From NCBI GenBank assembly GCA_030673825.1, contig JAUTCS010000004.1:1-51592 (forward strand): a stretch of 51,592 nucleotides of DNA, written 5' to 3'. A program made the translations under genes and the position numbers. How positions within the stretch are numbered: the first letter of the stretch is position 1; every line of letters begins with the position of its first letter. Shown piece by piece: positions 44,270 through 51,592 of the stretch. The notes beneath the pieces were generated by a model, which ran no database searches, was not told the DNA's origin, and saw only the letters and a program-made list of their open reading frames with translations. This stretch comes from Verrucomicrobiota bacterium JB024 (lineage in GTDB: Bacteria; Verrucomicrobiota; Verrucomicrobiia; Opitutales; Cerasicoccaceae).

Positions 44270-45649
44270 ATGAATTTCCTGACTTGGCATCCCGACAAAT
44301 TACCCGCCGCGCACGAACGTATACCTGTGACCGTCTTGAGCGGATTTTTGGGGGCAGGCAAGACCACGCTGCTCAATCACATCCTCAAGCACTCCCCGGC
44401 GGAGCGCCTCGCCGTGCTCGTGAACGACCTTGGGGAGGTGAACATTGACGCCTCGCTGATTCGTTCGCAGATGGAGACCTTACCCGGCCCGATTGGCGAG
44501 GTCGTGGAGCTGACAAGCGGGTGTATCTGCTGCTCGATTCAGACCGAGCTGATGGATGCGTTGCTGTCGCTTTATGAGCGTTACCATCCGACGCATATTC
44601 TGATCGAGGCGACGGGCGTGGCCGAGCCGAAATCGATCCTCGAAACCATCTACGCCGGGAACTATCGGGGCCACCATGGGACGGATTTCCTGCGCGTGGC
44701 CAACATGGTGACGGTCGTCGATGGAGCCAATCTCGAACAGTATTTATCGCCACCGCAAACCGAAGGCAAAACTCACCGCACGCACCTGCTGTCCGCGGAT
44801 CCGCGCAAGCCGCTTCAGGAACTGCTGATGGAGCAGATCGAGTGCGCGGATGTGCTCGTGCTGAACAAGGCCGAAACGCTCAACGACTACGACCGTGACC
44901 GCCTGAGGGTGTACCTGCATAAACTGAACGCGCAGGCCACGGTCTGGGAGGCCAGTTTTGGGCAAATCGATGTCGAGGCGCTCATGTTCGAGTCACGTTT
45001 TTCCGAGGAGCGCACGCTGACAGGGGCGCTCTGGCGTCAGGCGCTTCTGTCCAACGATAAAGGCCGGCGCGCGGATGGCCATCACGATGAACACGCATCG
45101 CCTTCGGAGGCGCACGGGCACGGCCATGAGAAAGAGCACTCCTGCCAATGTTCGGGCGAATGCCACTGTTGCCACAGCCATTCCGGACATGCTCACGCAG
45201 AAGATGATCACCACGGTTGCTCACATGAGCACGGCCACCACCATGACCACCACGGCCACGACGACTTTCACCACGATTATGGCCTGGAGACGTTCGTTTT
45301 CAATGCGCGTCGTCCCTTTAATGAGGCACGGTTTTTCAAGACGCTCCGCAACGGCCTTCCAGGTGTAATCAGGGCTAAAGGCTTTTACTGGGTGGATCGC
45401 TGCCCCGACCGTGTGGGCCTGCTGTCTATTGCCGGAAAGATACTCCGCACGGAATTTCTGGGGACCTGGTGGTACACGATGGTCGAGCAGGGACAAGCCC
45501 CGCAGGATGGACTTCCCGACATCGTCCGCGAGGCATGGCTGCCAGAGGTCGGCGACCGCCGACAGGAGATCGTGCTTATCGGTATCGACATGGATCGGGC
45601 CGCGATCACGCAGGCCCTGAGCGCCTGTTTCATCGATGAAAGAAACTGA
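44270..45649 (+). CDS. COG0523 (CobW/ZNG1-type) metallochaperone GTPase, His-rich
   Basis: A 459-residue G3E GTPase thought to carry zinc to client enzymes. ATG 44270 is preferred to TTG 44264. Walker A is [13 protein letters not shown], the CxCC metal site is GCICCSI, Walker B is IEATGVAEP and the base motif is NKAE. An insert of about 80 residues (265-345) is packed with histidine and cysteine (for example CQCSGECHCCHSHSGHAH, HEHGHHHDHHGHDD), a metal-storage or sensing region. The C-terminal domain is typical (FVFNARRPFNEARF). A Zur-box-like site is 64 bases upstream. A small gene overlaps its 3' end and hisI converges after that. Confidence 0.92.
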   Translation: MNFLTWHPDKLPAAHERIPVTVLSGFLGAGKTTLLNHILKHSPAERLAVLVNDLGEVNIDASLIRSQMETLPGPIGEVVELTSGCICCSIQTELMDALLSLYERYHPTHILIEATGVAEPKSILETIYAGNYRGHHGTDFLRVANMVTVVDGANLEQYLSPPQTEGKTHRTHLLSADPRKPLQELLMEQIECADVLVLNKAETLNDYDRDRLRVYLHKLNAQATVWEASFGQIDVEALMFESRFSEERTLTGALWRQALLSNDKGRRADGHHDEHASPSEAHGHGHEKEHSCQCSGECHCCHSHSGHAHAEDDHHGCSHEHGHHHDHHGHDDFHHDYGLETFVFNARRPFNEARFFKTLRNGLPGVIRAKGFYWVDRCPDRVGLLSIAGKILRTEFLGTWWYTMVEQGQAPQDGLPDIVREAWLPEVGDRRQEIVLIGIDMDRAAITQALSACFIDERN

Positions 45650-45896
45650 AGGCGAGGGACTGCTGGGAGAGCTTGCCAGGCGCACGCCGCGCACGTCCTT
45701 TGCGCGGACTGCGGCCGTAGCGGCGGCTTCGCAGAGCGAGCAAAGCTGGCACTTCGAAGCCTTTCGCGCCTGCCGGACTTTTGACGAGGTCAAGGCACTC
45801 GCTGCCACACTGGGTATGCGTGCGGAAAATGACTTCGGTTGCGTCAGTCTCTTTCGAGACGGGCGGCGAATCGCCAGCTTCTGGCTATTTGACTAA
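45636..45896 (+). CDS. Small hypothetical protein overlapping the COG0523 gene
   Basis: An 86-residue protein that starts 14 bases inside the end of the COG0523 gene, which suggests translational coupling. It begins MKETEGEGLLGELARRTPRT and ends GCVSLFRDGRRIASFWLFD; the middle is helical. No metal motif beyond one or two cysteines. I do not recognise it. Its position makes a zinc-stress role likely, but that is inference. It ends 15 bases from the convergent hisI stop. Confidence 0.6.
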   Translation: MKETEGEGLLGELARRTPRTSFARTAAVAAASQSEQSWHFEAFRACRTFDEVKALAATLGMRAENDFGCVSLFRDGRRIASFWLFD

Positions 45897-45911
45897 CCGG
45901 TTGGGCCCCGC

Positions 45912-46421
45912 TCAGAGCTGAGTTGGGTTGGGGGCATCGCCATAGACGGCATGGGGATCGAACGCCTTCCGATCTTCAACGAATTTCAGCCGTAATGGTT
46001 TTTCGGCTACATCGCCGCCGACCGGAACCTCCCGGTAAAAGCAGGAGCGATAACCAACGTGGCAGGAGGCTTCCTCGCCTCCGGCCTCGGGGACCGTGAG
46101 CGTGACCTCGATCACGACGCAGTCCTGATCGTCATCGACCAGCATGCGCTGGACGTGCTGAAACATCCCGGAGCTTTCGCCTTTTTTCCAGAGCTTTTTG
46201 CGGGAACGTGACCAGTAGTGGGCCAGCCCGGTTTCGATGGTCAGGGCGAGCGCCTCGGCGTTCATAAAGGCGAACATCAGCACCTCGCGCGTTTCGGCAT
46301 GGAGGGTGACGCAGGGGATGGTGCCCTTGTCGTCAAACTTGGGGGCCAGCCATTCGCCTTCTTCGACTTGCTGGACGGATTCACGGGTGGAAAAGAGAGT
46401 TGAGAGCGGAGTTTTGTTCAC
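45912..46421 (-). CDS. hisI: Phosphoribosyl-AMP cyclohydrolase
   Basis: A 169-residue zinc and magnesium enzyme that opens the adenine ring of phosphoribosyl-AMP in histidine synthesis. The hydrolase core has the acidic magnesium site DDDQDC and the zinc cysteines in DQDC, SCHVG and RSCFYREV, all kept, so it is not a zinc-free variant. It is HisI without the HisE domain and is about 30 residues longer than the E. coli HisI domain. It is convergent with the small gene and divergent from the zur-like gene at 46481. Zur-linked second copies of hisI beside COG0523 genes are known from other bacteria; whether this is the only copy in the genome cannot be seen. Confidence 0.94.
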   Translation of the reverse strand: MNKTPLSTLFSTRESVQQVEEGEWLAPKFDDKGTIPCVTLHAETREVLMFAFMNAEALALTIETGLAHYWSRSRKKLWKKGESSGMFQHVQRMLVDDDQDCVVIEVTLTVPEAGGEEASCHVGYRSCFYREVPVGGDVAEKPLRLKFVEDRKAFDPHAVYGDAPNPTQL

Positions 46422-46461
46422 GATTTAACTCTTGCTTCGAGGAACTCTTAAGTCAACCATC

Positions 46462-46478
46462 ATGAAAGATTCTTTCAT
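46462..46478. promoter_or_regulatory. Palindrome between hisI and the zur-like gene
   Basis: ATGAAAGA-T-TCTTTCAT, a perfect palindrome (8-base arms) ending two bases before the zur-like ATG. It could be an autoregulatory operator, but does not match the AATGCA-N5-TTTGCA box. Confidence 0.5.
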
Positions 46479-46480
46479 TA

Positions 46481-46930
46481 ATGCCCAAACGGAAAGACAG
46501 TCTGCTTGAATCCCTGATCCGCTGCATCCGCGAGAGTCCGCTGAGGCTGACCAAGAAGCGGGAACTCATCCTCAGTGCGCTGCTGACCTCGGACCGGCCC
46601 GTGTCGGCCATGCAGATCCGTGAACGCGCTTCGCTGCCCGAGGGGGACCTGGTCACGGTTTACCGCACGCTGGAGGCCTTTCTGACGATCGGCATCGTGC
46701 AGCGGGTTCCCCTGGAGAACGGGGCGTGCCTGTACGAGGTGACCGCTCCGCACGACCATCATCACCACTTTGTCTGCCGTTGCTGCCATAAGACCGAGCG
46801 GCTGGACCTGTGCCTGAGCGATGAGCTGGAAAGACGGGCGCAGGCCATTGGCTTTAAGCAGGTTGCCCATGTGATGGAAGTTTACGGTGTCTGCCCTGAG
46901 TGCGAGGAAGCGCAAGCATCCGGGCATTGA
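46481..46930 (+). CDS. Fur-family regulator, probably Zur
   Basis: A 149-residue metal-dependent repressor. The N-terminal winged helix (LTKKRELILSALLTSDRPVS, DLVTVYRTLEAF) is followed by the metal-binding dimer domain with HDHHHHFVCRCCHKTERLDL and VCPECE, that is two CxxC pairs for the structural zinc plus the histidine cluster. Fur, Zur and PerR cannot be split by these motifs alone; the neighbourhood of two COG0523 GTPases and three zinc enzymes makes Zur the best guess. It is divergent from hisI, and its 3' end overlaps the convergent RibD-type deaminase gene by 77 bases. Confidence 0.85.
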   Translation: MPKRKDSLLESLIRCIRESPLRLTKKRELILSALLTSDRPVSAMQIRERASLPEGDLVTVYRTLEAFLTIGIVQRVPLENGACLYEVTAPHDHHHHFVCRCCHKTERLDLCLSDELERRAQAIGFKQVAHVMEVYGVCPECEEAQASGH

Positions 46931-47423
46931 ACCGCGGGTTGAGCGCCTCGCAGGCAGCCGTCCTCACTCCCCAGACAACCTCGATCCTCGCCTCCAGCAG
47001 CAGGCGGATGCCGCGCCCGGCGTGGGCCGGATTGGGATCGATCGTACCGATGACGACACGGCGAATATTGCGCGCCGCGAGAATACGCTCGCAGCAGGAG
47101 CCGGTGCGCCCGGTTGTCGAGCAGGGCTCCAGTGTCACGATCATTTGTGCCTCGTGTTTCGGCAAGCGTCCGAGGTTGTGGAGAGCGATGCGCTCGGCGT
47201 GTGGACCGCCGTCCCGGGCATGGTATCCCTCCGAGACGATGATGCCGTCCTCCACGATGAGCGCCCCGACCCGGGGATTGGGGAGCGTCGCGGTTTCCGG
47301 GACGCTGCGGGCCAACGCGATGGCGCGATCCATCAGCGCCTCGTCCCGTGAGTCCCACTCGAATCCCCGCCCCCGTGAAGTCGAGGGGATCGGAAATTGC
47401 CACGTCTCATCGAAGGCAGCCAT
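46854..47423 (-). CDS. RibD-type deaminase (stand-alone, no reductase domain)
   Basis: A 189-residue deaminase of the cytidine-deaminase fold, like the N-terminal half of RibD, which deaminates the pyrimidine intermediate of riboflavin synthesis. The zinc site is GPHAERIAL (histidine, glutamate) and PCSTTGRTGSCCERI (two cysteines), and NPRVGALIV and GTIDPNPAHAG are typical. The RibD reductase domain is absent. The start ATG 47423 is one base after the cysS stop, so it is the last gene of the minus-strand operon. The longer frame to 47624 runs into cysS. The end overlaps the zur-like gene on the opposite strand. Confidence 0.85.
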   Translation of the reverse strand: MAAFDETWQFPIPSTSRGRGFEWDSRDEALMDRAIALARSVPETATLPNPRVGALIVEDGIIVSEGYHARDGGPHAERIALHNLGRLPKHEAQMIVTLEPCSTTGRTGSCCERILAARNIRRVVIGTIDPNPAHAGRGIRLLLEARIEVVWGVRTAACEALNPRFNARMLALPRTQGRHRKLPSHGQPA

Positions 47424-47424
47424 A

Positions 47425-48840
47425 TCAGTTCGCCTTGAGCGGACTGAGGGCGCGCAGGGTATAGCCCCCGGGCTGGTCCTGTACCTCCCAGCCAAGTTCC
47501 TGCAGCCGTTCGCGCAATTCATCGGCCAGCTCCCAATCCCGGTTGCTCCGGGCGACCTGGCGTTCTTCAGCCAGCGTTTGGATCTCTGGCGGCACTTCCA
47601 CTGCCTCCCCGGTGCGCTGGGCAATGCCCTCCAGGCCGAACAGGGTGAGTACGCGCATCAGGTCACGCTGAATGGCGTCGAGCTCGCTTACGCTTTCAGA
47701 ACGTTCAAAGCGGCAAGCTTCGTTCAGCCTGCCGAGCGCCTGCGGGGTGTTCAGGTCGTGACAAAGGGCTTCGACGACAGGCAGGAACCGGTCGGTCTCC
47801 AGGCGGGAAAGGTTCGCTTCGCCGGAATCGAGCGTGGCGTCCGGTCCCAGCTTTCCGCTGATTCTGTTGAGCACGGAACGGGCGGCCTCCAGAGACTGAC
47901 GGGAGAAATTGAGCGTCTGCCGATAGTGGCCGGAGATCAGGACATAGCGCAGATCCAGCGGGTGATAGCCCCACTCGACGATATCGCCCAGGGTGTACAG
48001 ATTGCCCAGCGACTTGCTCATCTTGGCCCCGTCCACCTGGAGGTGGGCAATGTGGAACCAGTGTCGGGCGAAAGTCCGCCCGGTGGCCGCTTCGCTCTGG
48101 GCGATCTCGTTTTCATGGTGCGGAAAGATCAGATCGACGCCCCCGGAGTGCAGGTCGAAGGATTCTCCCAGGTAGCGCATGCTCATCGCGCTGCACTCGA
48201 TGTGCCAGCCCGGTCGCCCCGGCCCCCACGGGCTGTCCCAGCGGTTTTCGCCGTCCCCGGGCTTCCATGCCTTCCAGAGCGCGAAGTCATGCCAGGATTC
48301 TTTCCCGTACTCGTCGTCGCTGTTCAGGCGGTTGTCGGCATTGGCTTGCCTGCTCTCCGCCCGCAGGCCACTGAGCTTCCCGTAGCCGGAAAAAGCCGCG
48401 ATGCGGTAATACACACTGCCGTCCTCGGCTTTGTAGGCATAGCCTTTTTCGATCAGCCTTTCGATGAGCCGGATTTGGTCGGGGATATGCGCGACCGCGG
48501 AGGGCGTGACGTGCGGCCGCAGGACCGCCAGGGCGTTACAATCCACTTCGAACCTGTCCCGCCATTTATCTGTGAACGTGGACAGAGCAACGCCTTCGAC
48601 CTGCGACTGGCGGATCGTCTTGTCGTCCACGTCGGTGACGTTGCGCACGTGCCGGGTCGGGACCTCCAGGAAATCCAGCAACCGCCGCAGCGTATCCTGC
48701 AGGACAAAGGTGCGGAAGTTTCCGATGTGGGCCGGGCCGTAAACCGTCGGCCCGCAGCAGTAAAACCGGAACGTCTCGCCGTCCATGGGGGCGACCGGTT
48801 CTGCCCGGCGCGTCAGGGTGTTGTAGAGCGAAAATTGCAT
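47425..48840 (-). CDS. cysS: Cysteinyl-tRNA synthetase
   Basis: A 471-residue class I synthetase that charges tRNA-Cys, with a zinc ion that selects cysteine. The start MQFSLYNTLTRRAEPV at 48840 is the normal N-terminus; the longer frame adds 11 residues. The zinc cysteine lies in YCCGPTVYGPAHIGN (with the HIGH-type motif), a second in GWHIECSAMSMRYLG, and the histidine/glutamate in FPHHENEIAQSEA; the KMSKS motif is present. All zinc ligands are kept. It is in an operon with a COG0523 GTPase and an FmdB-like gene upstream. In other bacteria, Zur-regulated duplicate cysS genes are known near COG0523 genes; the presence of another copy in this genome is unknown. Confidence 0.95.
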   Translation of the reverse strand: MQFSLYNTLTRRAEPVAPMDGETFRFYCCGPTVYGPAHIGNFRTFVLQDTLRRLLDFLEVPTRHVRNVTDVDDKTIRQSQVEGVALSTFTDKWRDRFEVDCNALAVLRPHVTPSAVAHIPDQIRLIERLIEKGYAYKAEDGSVYYRIAAFSGYGKLSGLRAESRQANADNRLNSDDEYGKESWHDFALWKAWKPGDGENRWDSPWGPGRPGWHIECSAMSMRYLGESFDLHSGGVDLIFPHHENEIAQSEAATGRTFARHWFHIAHLQVDGAKMSKSLGNLYTLGDIVEWGYHPLDLRYVLISGHYRQTLNFSRQSLEAARSVLNRISGKLGPDATLDSGEANLSRLETDRFLPVVEALCHDLNTPQALGRLNEACRFERSESVSELDAIQRDLMRVLTLFGLEGIAQRTGEAVEVPPEIQTLAEERQVARSNRDWELADELRERLQELGWEVQDQPGGYTLRALSPLKAN

Positions 48841-48850
48841 GGGAAGAAAA

Positions 48851-49066
48851 TCAGCAGGTGCCGCAGCAGCCACCCTCCGGGTGATGCCCGGCGTGGACCC
48901 CGGCCTTTTTCATAAAGTACAGTCCGCCGGTAATGACCCGGCGCACCGGGAGACCTGTTTCGGGGTGATGCGTCAGCGTCTGCGCATGGATCGACTGGTA
49001 AAGCTCGAACCGCTCCGGCGGCTGGGCCTTGTCTGCCGGGACCGTCTCGTAAACGTAAACAGGCAT
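48851..49066 (-). CDS. FmdB-like small protein without the zinc-ribbon cysteines
   Basis: A 71-residue protein in the style of FmdB/zinc-ribbon regulators: MPVYVYETVPADKAQPPERF, ELYQSIHAQTLTHHPETGLP, VRRVITGGLYFMKK. The CxxC pairs normally found after the first YxY and in the CPxCG segment are missing (VPAD and HHPETG instead), so the ribbon zinc site is gone. A new metal-looking tail, HAGHHPEGGCCGTC, follows. This is what a zinc-sparing replacement would look like in a zinc-starvation operon. It lies 11 bases after the COG0523 gene and 10 before cysS. Confidence 0.78.
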   Translation of the reverse strand: MPVYVYETVPADKAQPPERFELYQSIHAQTLTHHPETGLPVRRVITGGLYFMKKAGVHAGHHPEGGCCGTC

Positions 49067-49077
49067 GGTCGTCGGGG

Positions 49078-50310
49078 TTAGTTAAGCTCCGCCGGAGCCG
49101 GTGCTGCTGTCAGCCATTGTGGGAAACGGTCCGGCAAAAACTTCCACTCGGCCTGACCTGCCTGCATCTCGTCGTCCGTGAGCAGGCAGGCATCGAAGCT
49201 TTGCCGCAGGAACTCCTCGTCCATCTTGTTAACAAAGCCGATCACGACGATCTCCTGGCGCCGGTCGCCAAAGGGCTCTTTCCAGTTGGTCAGCACGGAG
49301 GTAATCTCCTCCTGATCACCCGGCCATTGGTGGCGGGGCACTGCCGCATACCACTTCCCGGCCAGCCGCACATCCGACTGAGCTCCGGCCCGCGACCACA
49401 AGCCGACGTAATCCATACGAGTAGCCAGCCAGAAAAAGCCCTTGGAGCGGATGACGCCCGGCCAGTCCTGCGCGAACCACTTTTTCAGGCGTTCGGGATG
49501 AAAGGGGCGGCGCGCGCGATAAACAAAGTGCCCCACGCCATACTCCTCGGTTTCCGGCACCGGCTCGCCCTGCGCCATTTTCAGCCAGTCGGGCATGAGC
49601 TCGGCCTCGTCGAGGCTGAATTTGCCCGTGTTCAAAATCGACTTGGGATCGACCACTCCGTGCGAAGCCTCGATCAACGTCGCCCGGCTGTTGAGCGCCT
49701 TCAGGCCGCTGATGATGTCGCGCTTCTGCGCTTCGTTGACCTGATCCAGTTTGTTGAGGACGATCACGTCCGCGAACTCCACCTGATCCACCAGCAGGTC
49801 CACGATGCTGCGCTCATCCTCGGGGCCGACGGCCTGCCCGCGGTCCTGCAAGCGATCCGCCGAGCCGAAATCGTGCTCGAAGTTCGCGGCATCCACCACC
49901 GTGACCATGGTGTCCAGGCGCGCAATGTCCTCCAGACTGAAGCCGAACTCGTTGCGAAAGAAAAAGGTCTCGGCTACCGGCAGCGGCTCGGAGACGCCTG
50001 TCGATTCGATCAGCAGATAGTCAAAGCGCTTCTCGTGGGCCAGCCGCCGCACCTCCTCCAGCAGGTCGTCGCGCAGCGTGCAGCAGATGCAGCCATTACT
50101 CATCTCGACGAGCTTCTCTTCCTGCCGGCTGAGGCTGGCACCGCCTTCCTCAACCAGACGGGCGTCGATATTGACTTCGCTCATGTCGTTGACGATGACG
50201 GCCACGCGCAGCCCCTGGCGGTTGTTCAGGACGTGGTTTAAAAGGGTGGTTTTTCCTGCCCCCAGAAAGCCGGAGAGGACAGTCACGGGAAGCTTTTGTT
50301 TTGGTTTCAT
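49078..50310 (-). CDS. COG0523 (CobW/YeiR-type) metallochaperone GTPase, second copy
   Basis: A 410-residue G3E GTPase for zinc delivery. Walker A is [20 protein letters not shown], the CxCC site is GCICCTL, the switch segment IESTGVSEP and the base motif NKLD. The C-terminal domain is of the YeiR/YciC kind ([34 protein letters not shown]). Unlike the first copy, it lacks a His-rich insert. It heads the operon COG0523 - FmdB-like - cysS - ribD-type, with a perfect Zur-box-like palindrome about 100 bases upstream. Confidence 0.92.
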   Translation of the reverse strand: MKPKQKLPVTVLSGFLGAGKTTLLNHVLNNRQGLRVAVIVNDMSEVNIDARLVEEGGASLSRQEEKLVEMSNGCICCTLRDDLLEEVRRLAHEKRFDYLLIESTGVSEPLPVAETFFFRNEFGFSLEDIARLDTMVTVVDAANFEHDFGSADRLQDRGQAVGPEDERSIVDLLVDQVEFADVIVLNKLDQVNEAQKRDIISGLKALNSRATLIEASHGVVDPKSILNTGKFSLDEAELMPDWLKMAQGEPVPETEEYGVGHFVYRARRPFHPERLKKWFAQDWPGVIRSKGFFWLATRMDYVGLWSRAGAQSDVRLAGKWYAAVPRHQWPGDQEEITSVLTNWKEPFGDRRQEIVVIGFVNKMDEEFLRQSFDACLLTDDEMQAGQAEWKFLPDRFPQWLTAAPAPAELN

Positions 50311-50410
50311 AGAGATTTCGATGATGTGAGAGTTGATCGGGGAGTATGTTGTCGGCCATCGGCATGCGCCGCGTTCACCGCTTAAAAGTTGTAGCTATAC
50401 GCAGAATCCC

Positions 50411-50437
50411 ATTAAATGCAAACGATTTGCATTTAAT
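50411..50437 (-). promoter_or_regulatory. Perfect Zur-box-like palindrome upstream of the second COG0523 operon
   Basis: Arms ATTAAATGCAAA (50411-50422) and TTTGCATTTAAT (50426-50437) around CGA. It contains AATGCA-N5-TTTGCA, as does 44186-44206. It lies about 100 bases upstream of the start at 50310. Confidence 0.68.
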
Positions 50438-50685
50438 GCGATCGGTGCATTCTCATCGTTTAGGGAGGGGGGAGGATTTGCCGGGATCATCGGCAGGAGG
50501 TGAGCAGCTTAAGTTTACCGCTTGTTATCCGGACGGAGAGGCGACCTCTCATGCCATCGTCAAGTTCTCCCCGTTAACGGCCATACCGACAGACCCGCGG
50601 AGTGCAATGGCTGGGAATGAGGCTTTGCCTGGACAGTCGGTTAATTTCATTGATTTTTGATCTATTTTACGTATCGTAACGTTAA
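50438..50685. other. Intergenic region, nothing clearly coding
   Basis: A frame at 50346-50660 is open but lacks family resemblance and starts in the operator region, so I do not accept it. At 50667-50679 there is a small palindrome TTACG-TAT-CGTAA, just upstream of the truncated gene at 50686. Confidence 0.4.
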
Positions 50686-50778
50686 ATGGAAAAAGAAGAT
50701 ATCTTGCGGGCCTTGAGCCGACTGGGAGAACTAGGCCGTGTACGCAAACTTCGCTATCTTACAATCGTAATATATTGA
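50686..50778 (+). pseudogene. 5' fragment of a gene cut off by the IS element
   Basis: A 30-codon frame MEKEDILRALSRLGELGRVR then KLRYLTIVIY and TGA. The first 16 residues look like the N-terminus of small nucleotidyltransferase-like proteins (DUF6036 style) that begin with such a helix. The frame loses this character and ends just before the transposase, so the rest of the gene was probably displaced by the insertion. The identification rests on a short peptide and is tentative. Confidence 0.4.
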
Positions 50779-50809
50779 CTATTAGCGTGATGCGATTAGT
50801 CTGATTGGT

Positions 50810-51592
50810 GTGAAGCAACGCTATCGCCGCACGCTTTCAGACGAAGCCTGGAAGCCCTTAAAAAAATTAACGCGCACTGCCTGAAAGGCGGTGATACAAA
50901 AAGGGACAGAGGTGGTCGTCCCCGTCACGCAGACCGTCGGTTTGTCGAAGCGATGCTGTGGATATTGCGCACGGGTGCTCCTTGGCGCGATCTGCCCAGT
51001 TGCTTTCCTGCGTGGTCGAGCGTTTACGCGCGCTTCTGGCGTTGGACCCGCAACGGGCTTTGGCCACGTCTGCTGGCGGCGCTCAGCGAGCACGCCGACA
51101 CCGAGTATGTCATGATGGACGGCACGGTGGTACGCGCCCACCAACATGCCAGTTGCTCCCGTGAGCAACAGGACCAGCAGGCGCTGGGCCGCTCGCGTGG
51201 TGGGCTCTCGACCAAGCTGCACTGGCTGTGCGATGCGTTGGGCTACCCACTCGGACTCATCGCCACGCCTGGGCAAAAAGCTGAGTGCGAACAGGCCCTG
51301 GGGCTGCTCAATCAGTGTAAGCGCCCCTTCGAATATCTGCTGGCAGATACAGGCTATGACAGCGATGCCATACGAGAAGGTGTGAAGCAACGTCGAGGCA
51401 TCGCCGTCATAAAACCCAGCTCATCTCGTTCACAAAAGCCCGCCTTCGACAAGCATCTTTATAAGGAAAGGCACCGCATTGAGAACCTCATCGCAAAGCT
51501 CAAACACTCAAGAAGACTCGCCACCCGATACGACAAAAGGGCACGACACTACATCGCTTTCGCACAGCTGGCCGCTATCAAACTATGGATAT
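50810..51592 (+). mobile_element. IS5-family transposase (IS427-like), two frames, partial
   Basis: ORF A begins with GTG at 50810 (KQRYRRTLSDEAWKPLKKLT) and stops at 50882-50884. The -1 frame, open from before 50860, continues without a stop to the window end: RGGRPRHADRRFVEAMLWIL, RTGAPWRDLPSCFPAWSSVY, later the DDE-type catalytic segments EYVMMDGTVVRAHQ, LLADTGYDSDAIRE and KERHRIENLIAKLKH. Joining the frames at an A7 run gives one transposase, so it is probably made by programmed frameshifting. The 3' end lies just beyond the window. The left terminal repeat could not be placed with confidence. Confidence 0.85.
50857..50870 (+). other. Candidate -1 ribosomal frameshift site
   Basis: CTTAAAAAAATTAA: seven A at 50860-50866 in the phase A-AAA-AAA relative to ORF A, the classical slippery heptamer. 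Slipping back one base joins ORF A to the long transposase frame. Confidence 0.65.

Noticed and set aside
46900-48915. 671-codon plus-strand frame
   Set aside because: Antisense shadow of cysS and the RibD-type gene, without recognisable domains.
50346-50660. 104-codon frame right of the second COG0523 gene
   Set aside because: Its 5' part covers the Zur-box palindrome and the composition is not protein-like.

Overview
The window looks like chromosomal DNA of a Gram-negative bacterium, most likely a high-GC member of Verrucomicrobiota (class Opitutae or a relative). The reasons are an outer-membrane gene set (LpxI, an OlsF-like lipid acyltransferase, HtrA proteins), FecR-like, HEAT-repeat and thrombospondin-type-3 proteins, a GH38 alpha-mannosidase, and intergenic 'word' palindromes of a type I associate with that phylum. 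The taxonomy is inference; there is no rRNA here.

1-28.4 kb is ordinary core genome: an MscS channel, a small protein divergent from Obg, acetolactate synthase with a valine/leucine-rich leader peptide and attenuator, an overlapping leuS / FecR-like / lpxI operon, an active HtrA beside a catalytically degenerate HtrA-like protein, ribE, a family 4 uracil-DNA glycosylase, a G3E-like protein with a broken P-loop, aroC, a small divergent helix-turn-helix (HTH) module, an OlsF-like bifunctional acyltransferase, a large MscK-type channel, tRNA-Gln(CUG), and an AraC regulator divergent from an alpha-mannosidase. Gaps between these genes hold inverted repeats, some of which overlap stop codons.

28.65-42.0 kb is an apparent genomic island at ssrA (tmRNA). 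A 14-bp copy of the tmRNA 3' end recurs at 42014-42027. Just inside the left end are a truncated, frameshifted phage tail gene and a holin-like gene. The rest is visibly more AT-rich. It holds a tightly coupled operon for a 1556-residue secreted calcium-repeat protein, a membrane-anchored HEAT-like protein, a secreted HESQH putative metalloprotease and a C-terminally anchored solenoid protein. Around these lie a paralogous HEAT-like gene, a lipid-carrier-like anchored protein, a small membrane protein and a DUF1573 protein. This surface-protein cluster is the best candidate for an undescribed system. A hipBA toxin-antitoxin module with three evenly spaced operators follows.

44.2-50.4 kb is a zinc-homeostasis locus: two COG0523 (CobW-type) GTPases, a Zur/Fur regulator, and three enzymes from zinc-dependent families (HisI, a RibD-type deaminase, CysS), plus an FmdB-like protein that has lost its zinc-ribbon cysteines. 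Both COG0523 genes carry upstream copies of the same box (AATGCA-N5-TTTGCA), a likely Zur operator.

50.7 kb to the end is a short gene start cut off by an IS5-family element. Its transposase needs a -1 frameshift at an A7 run, and the element runs off the window.
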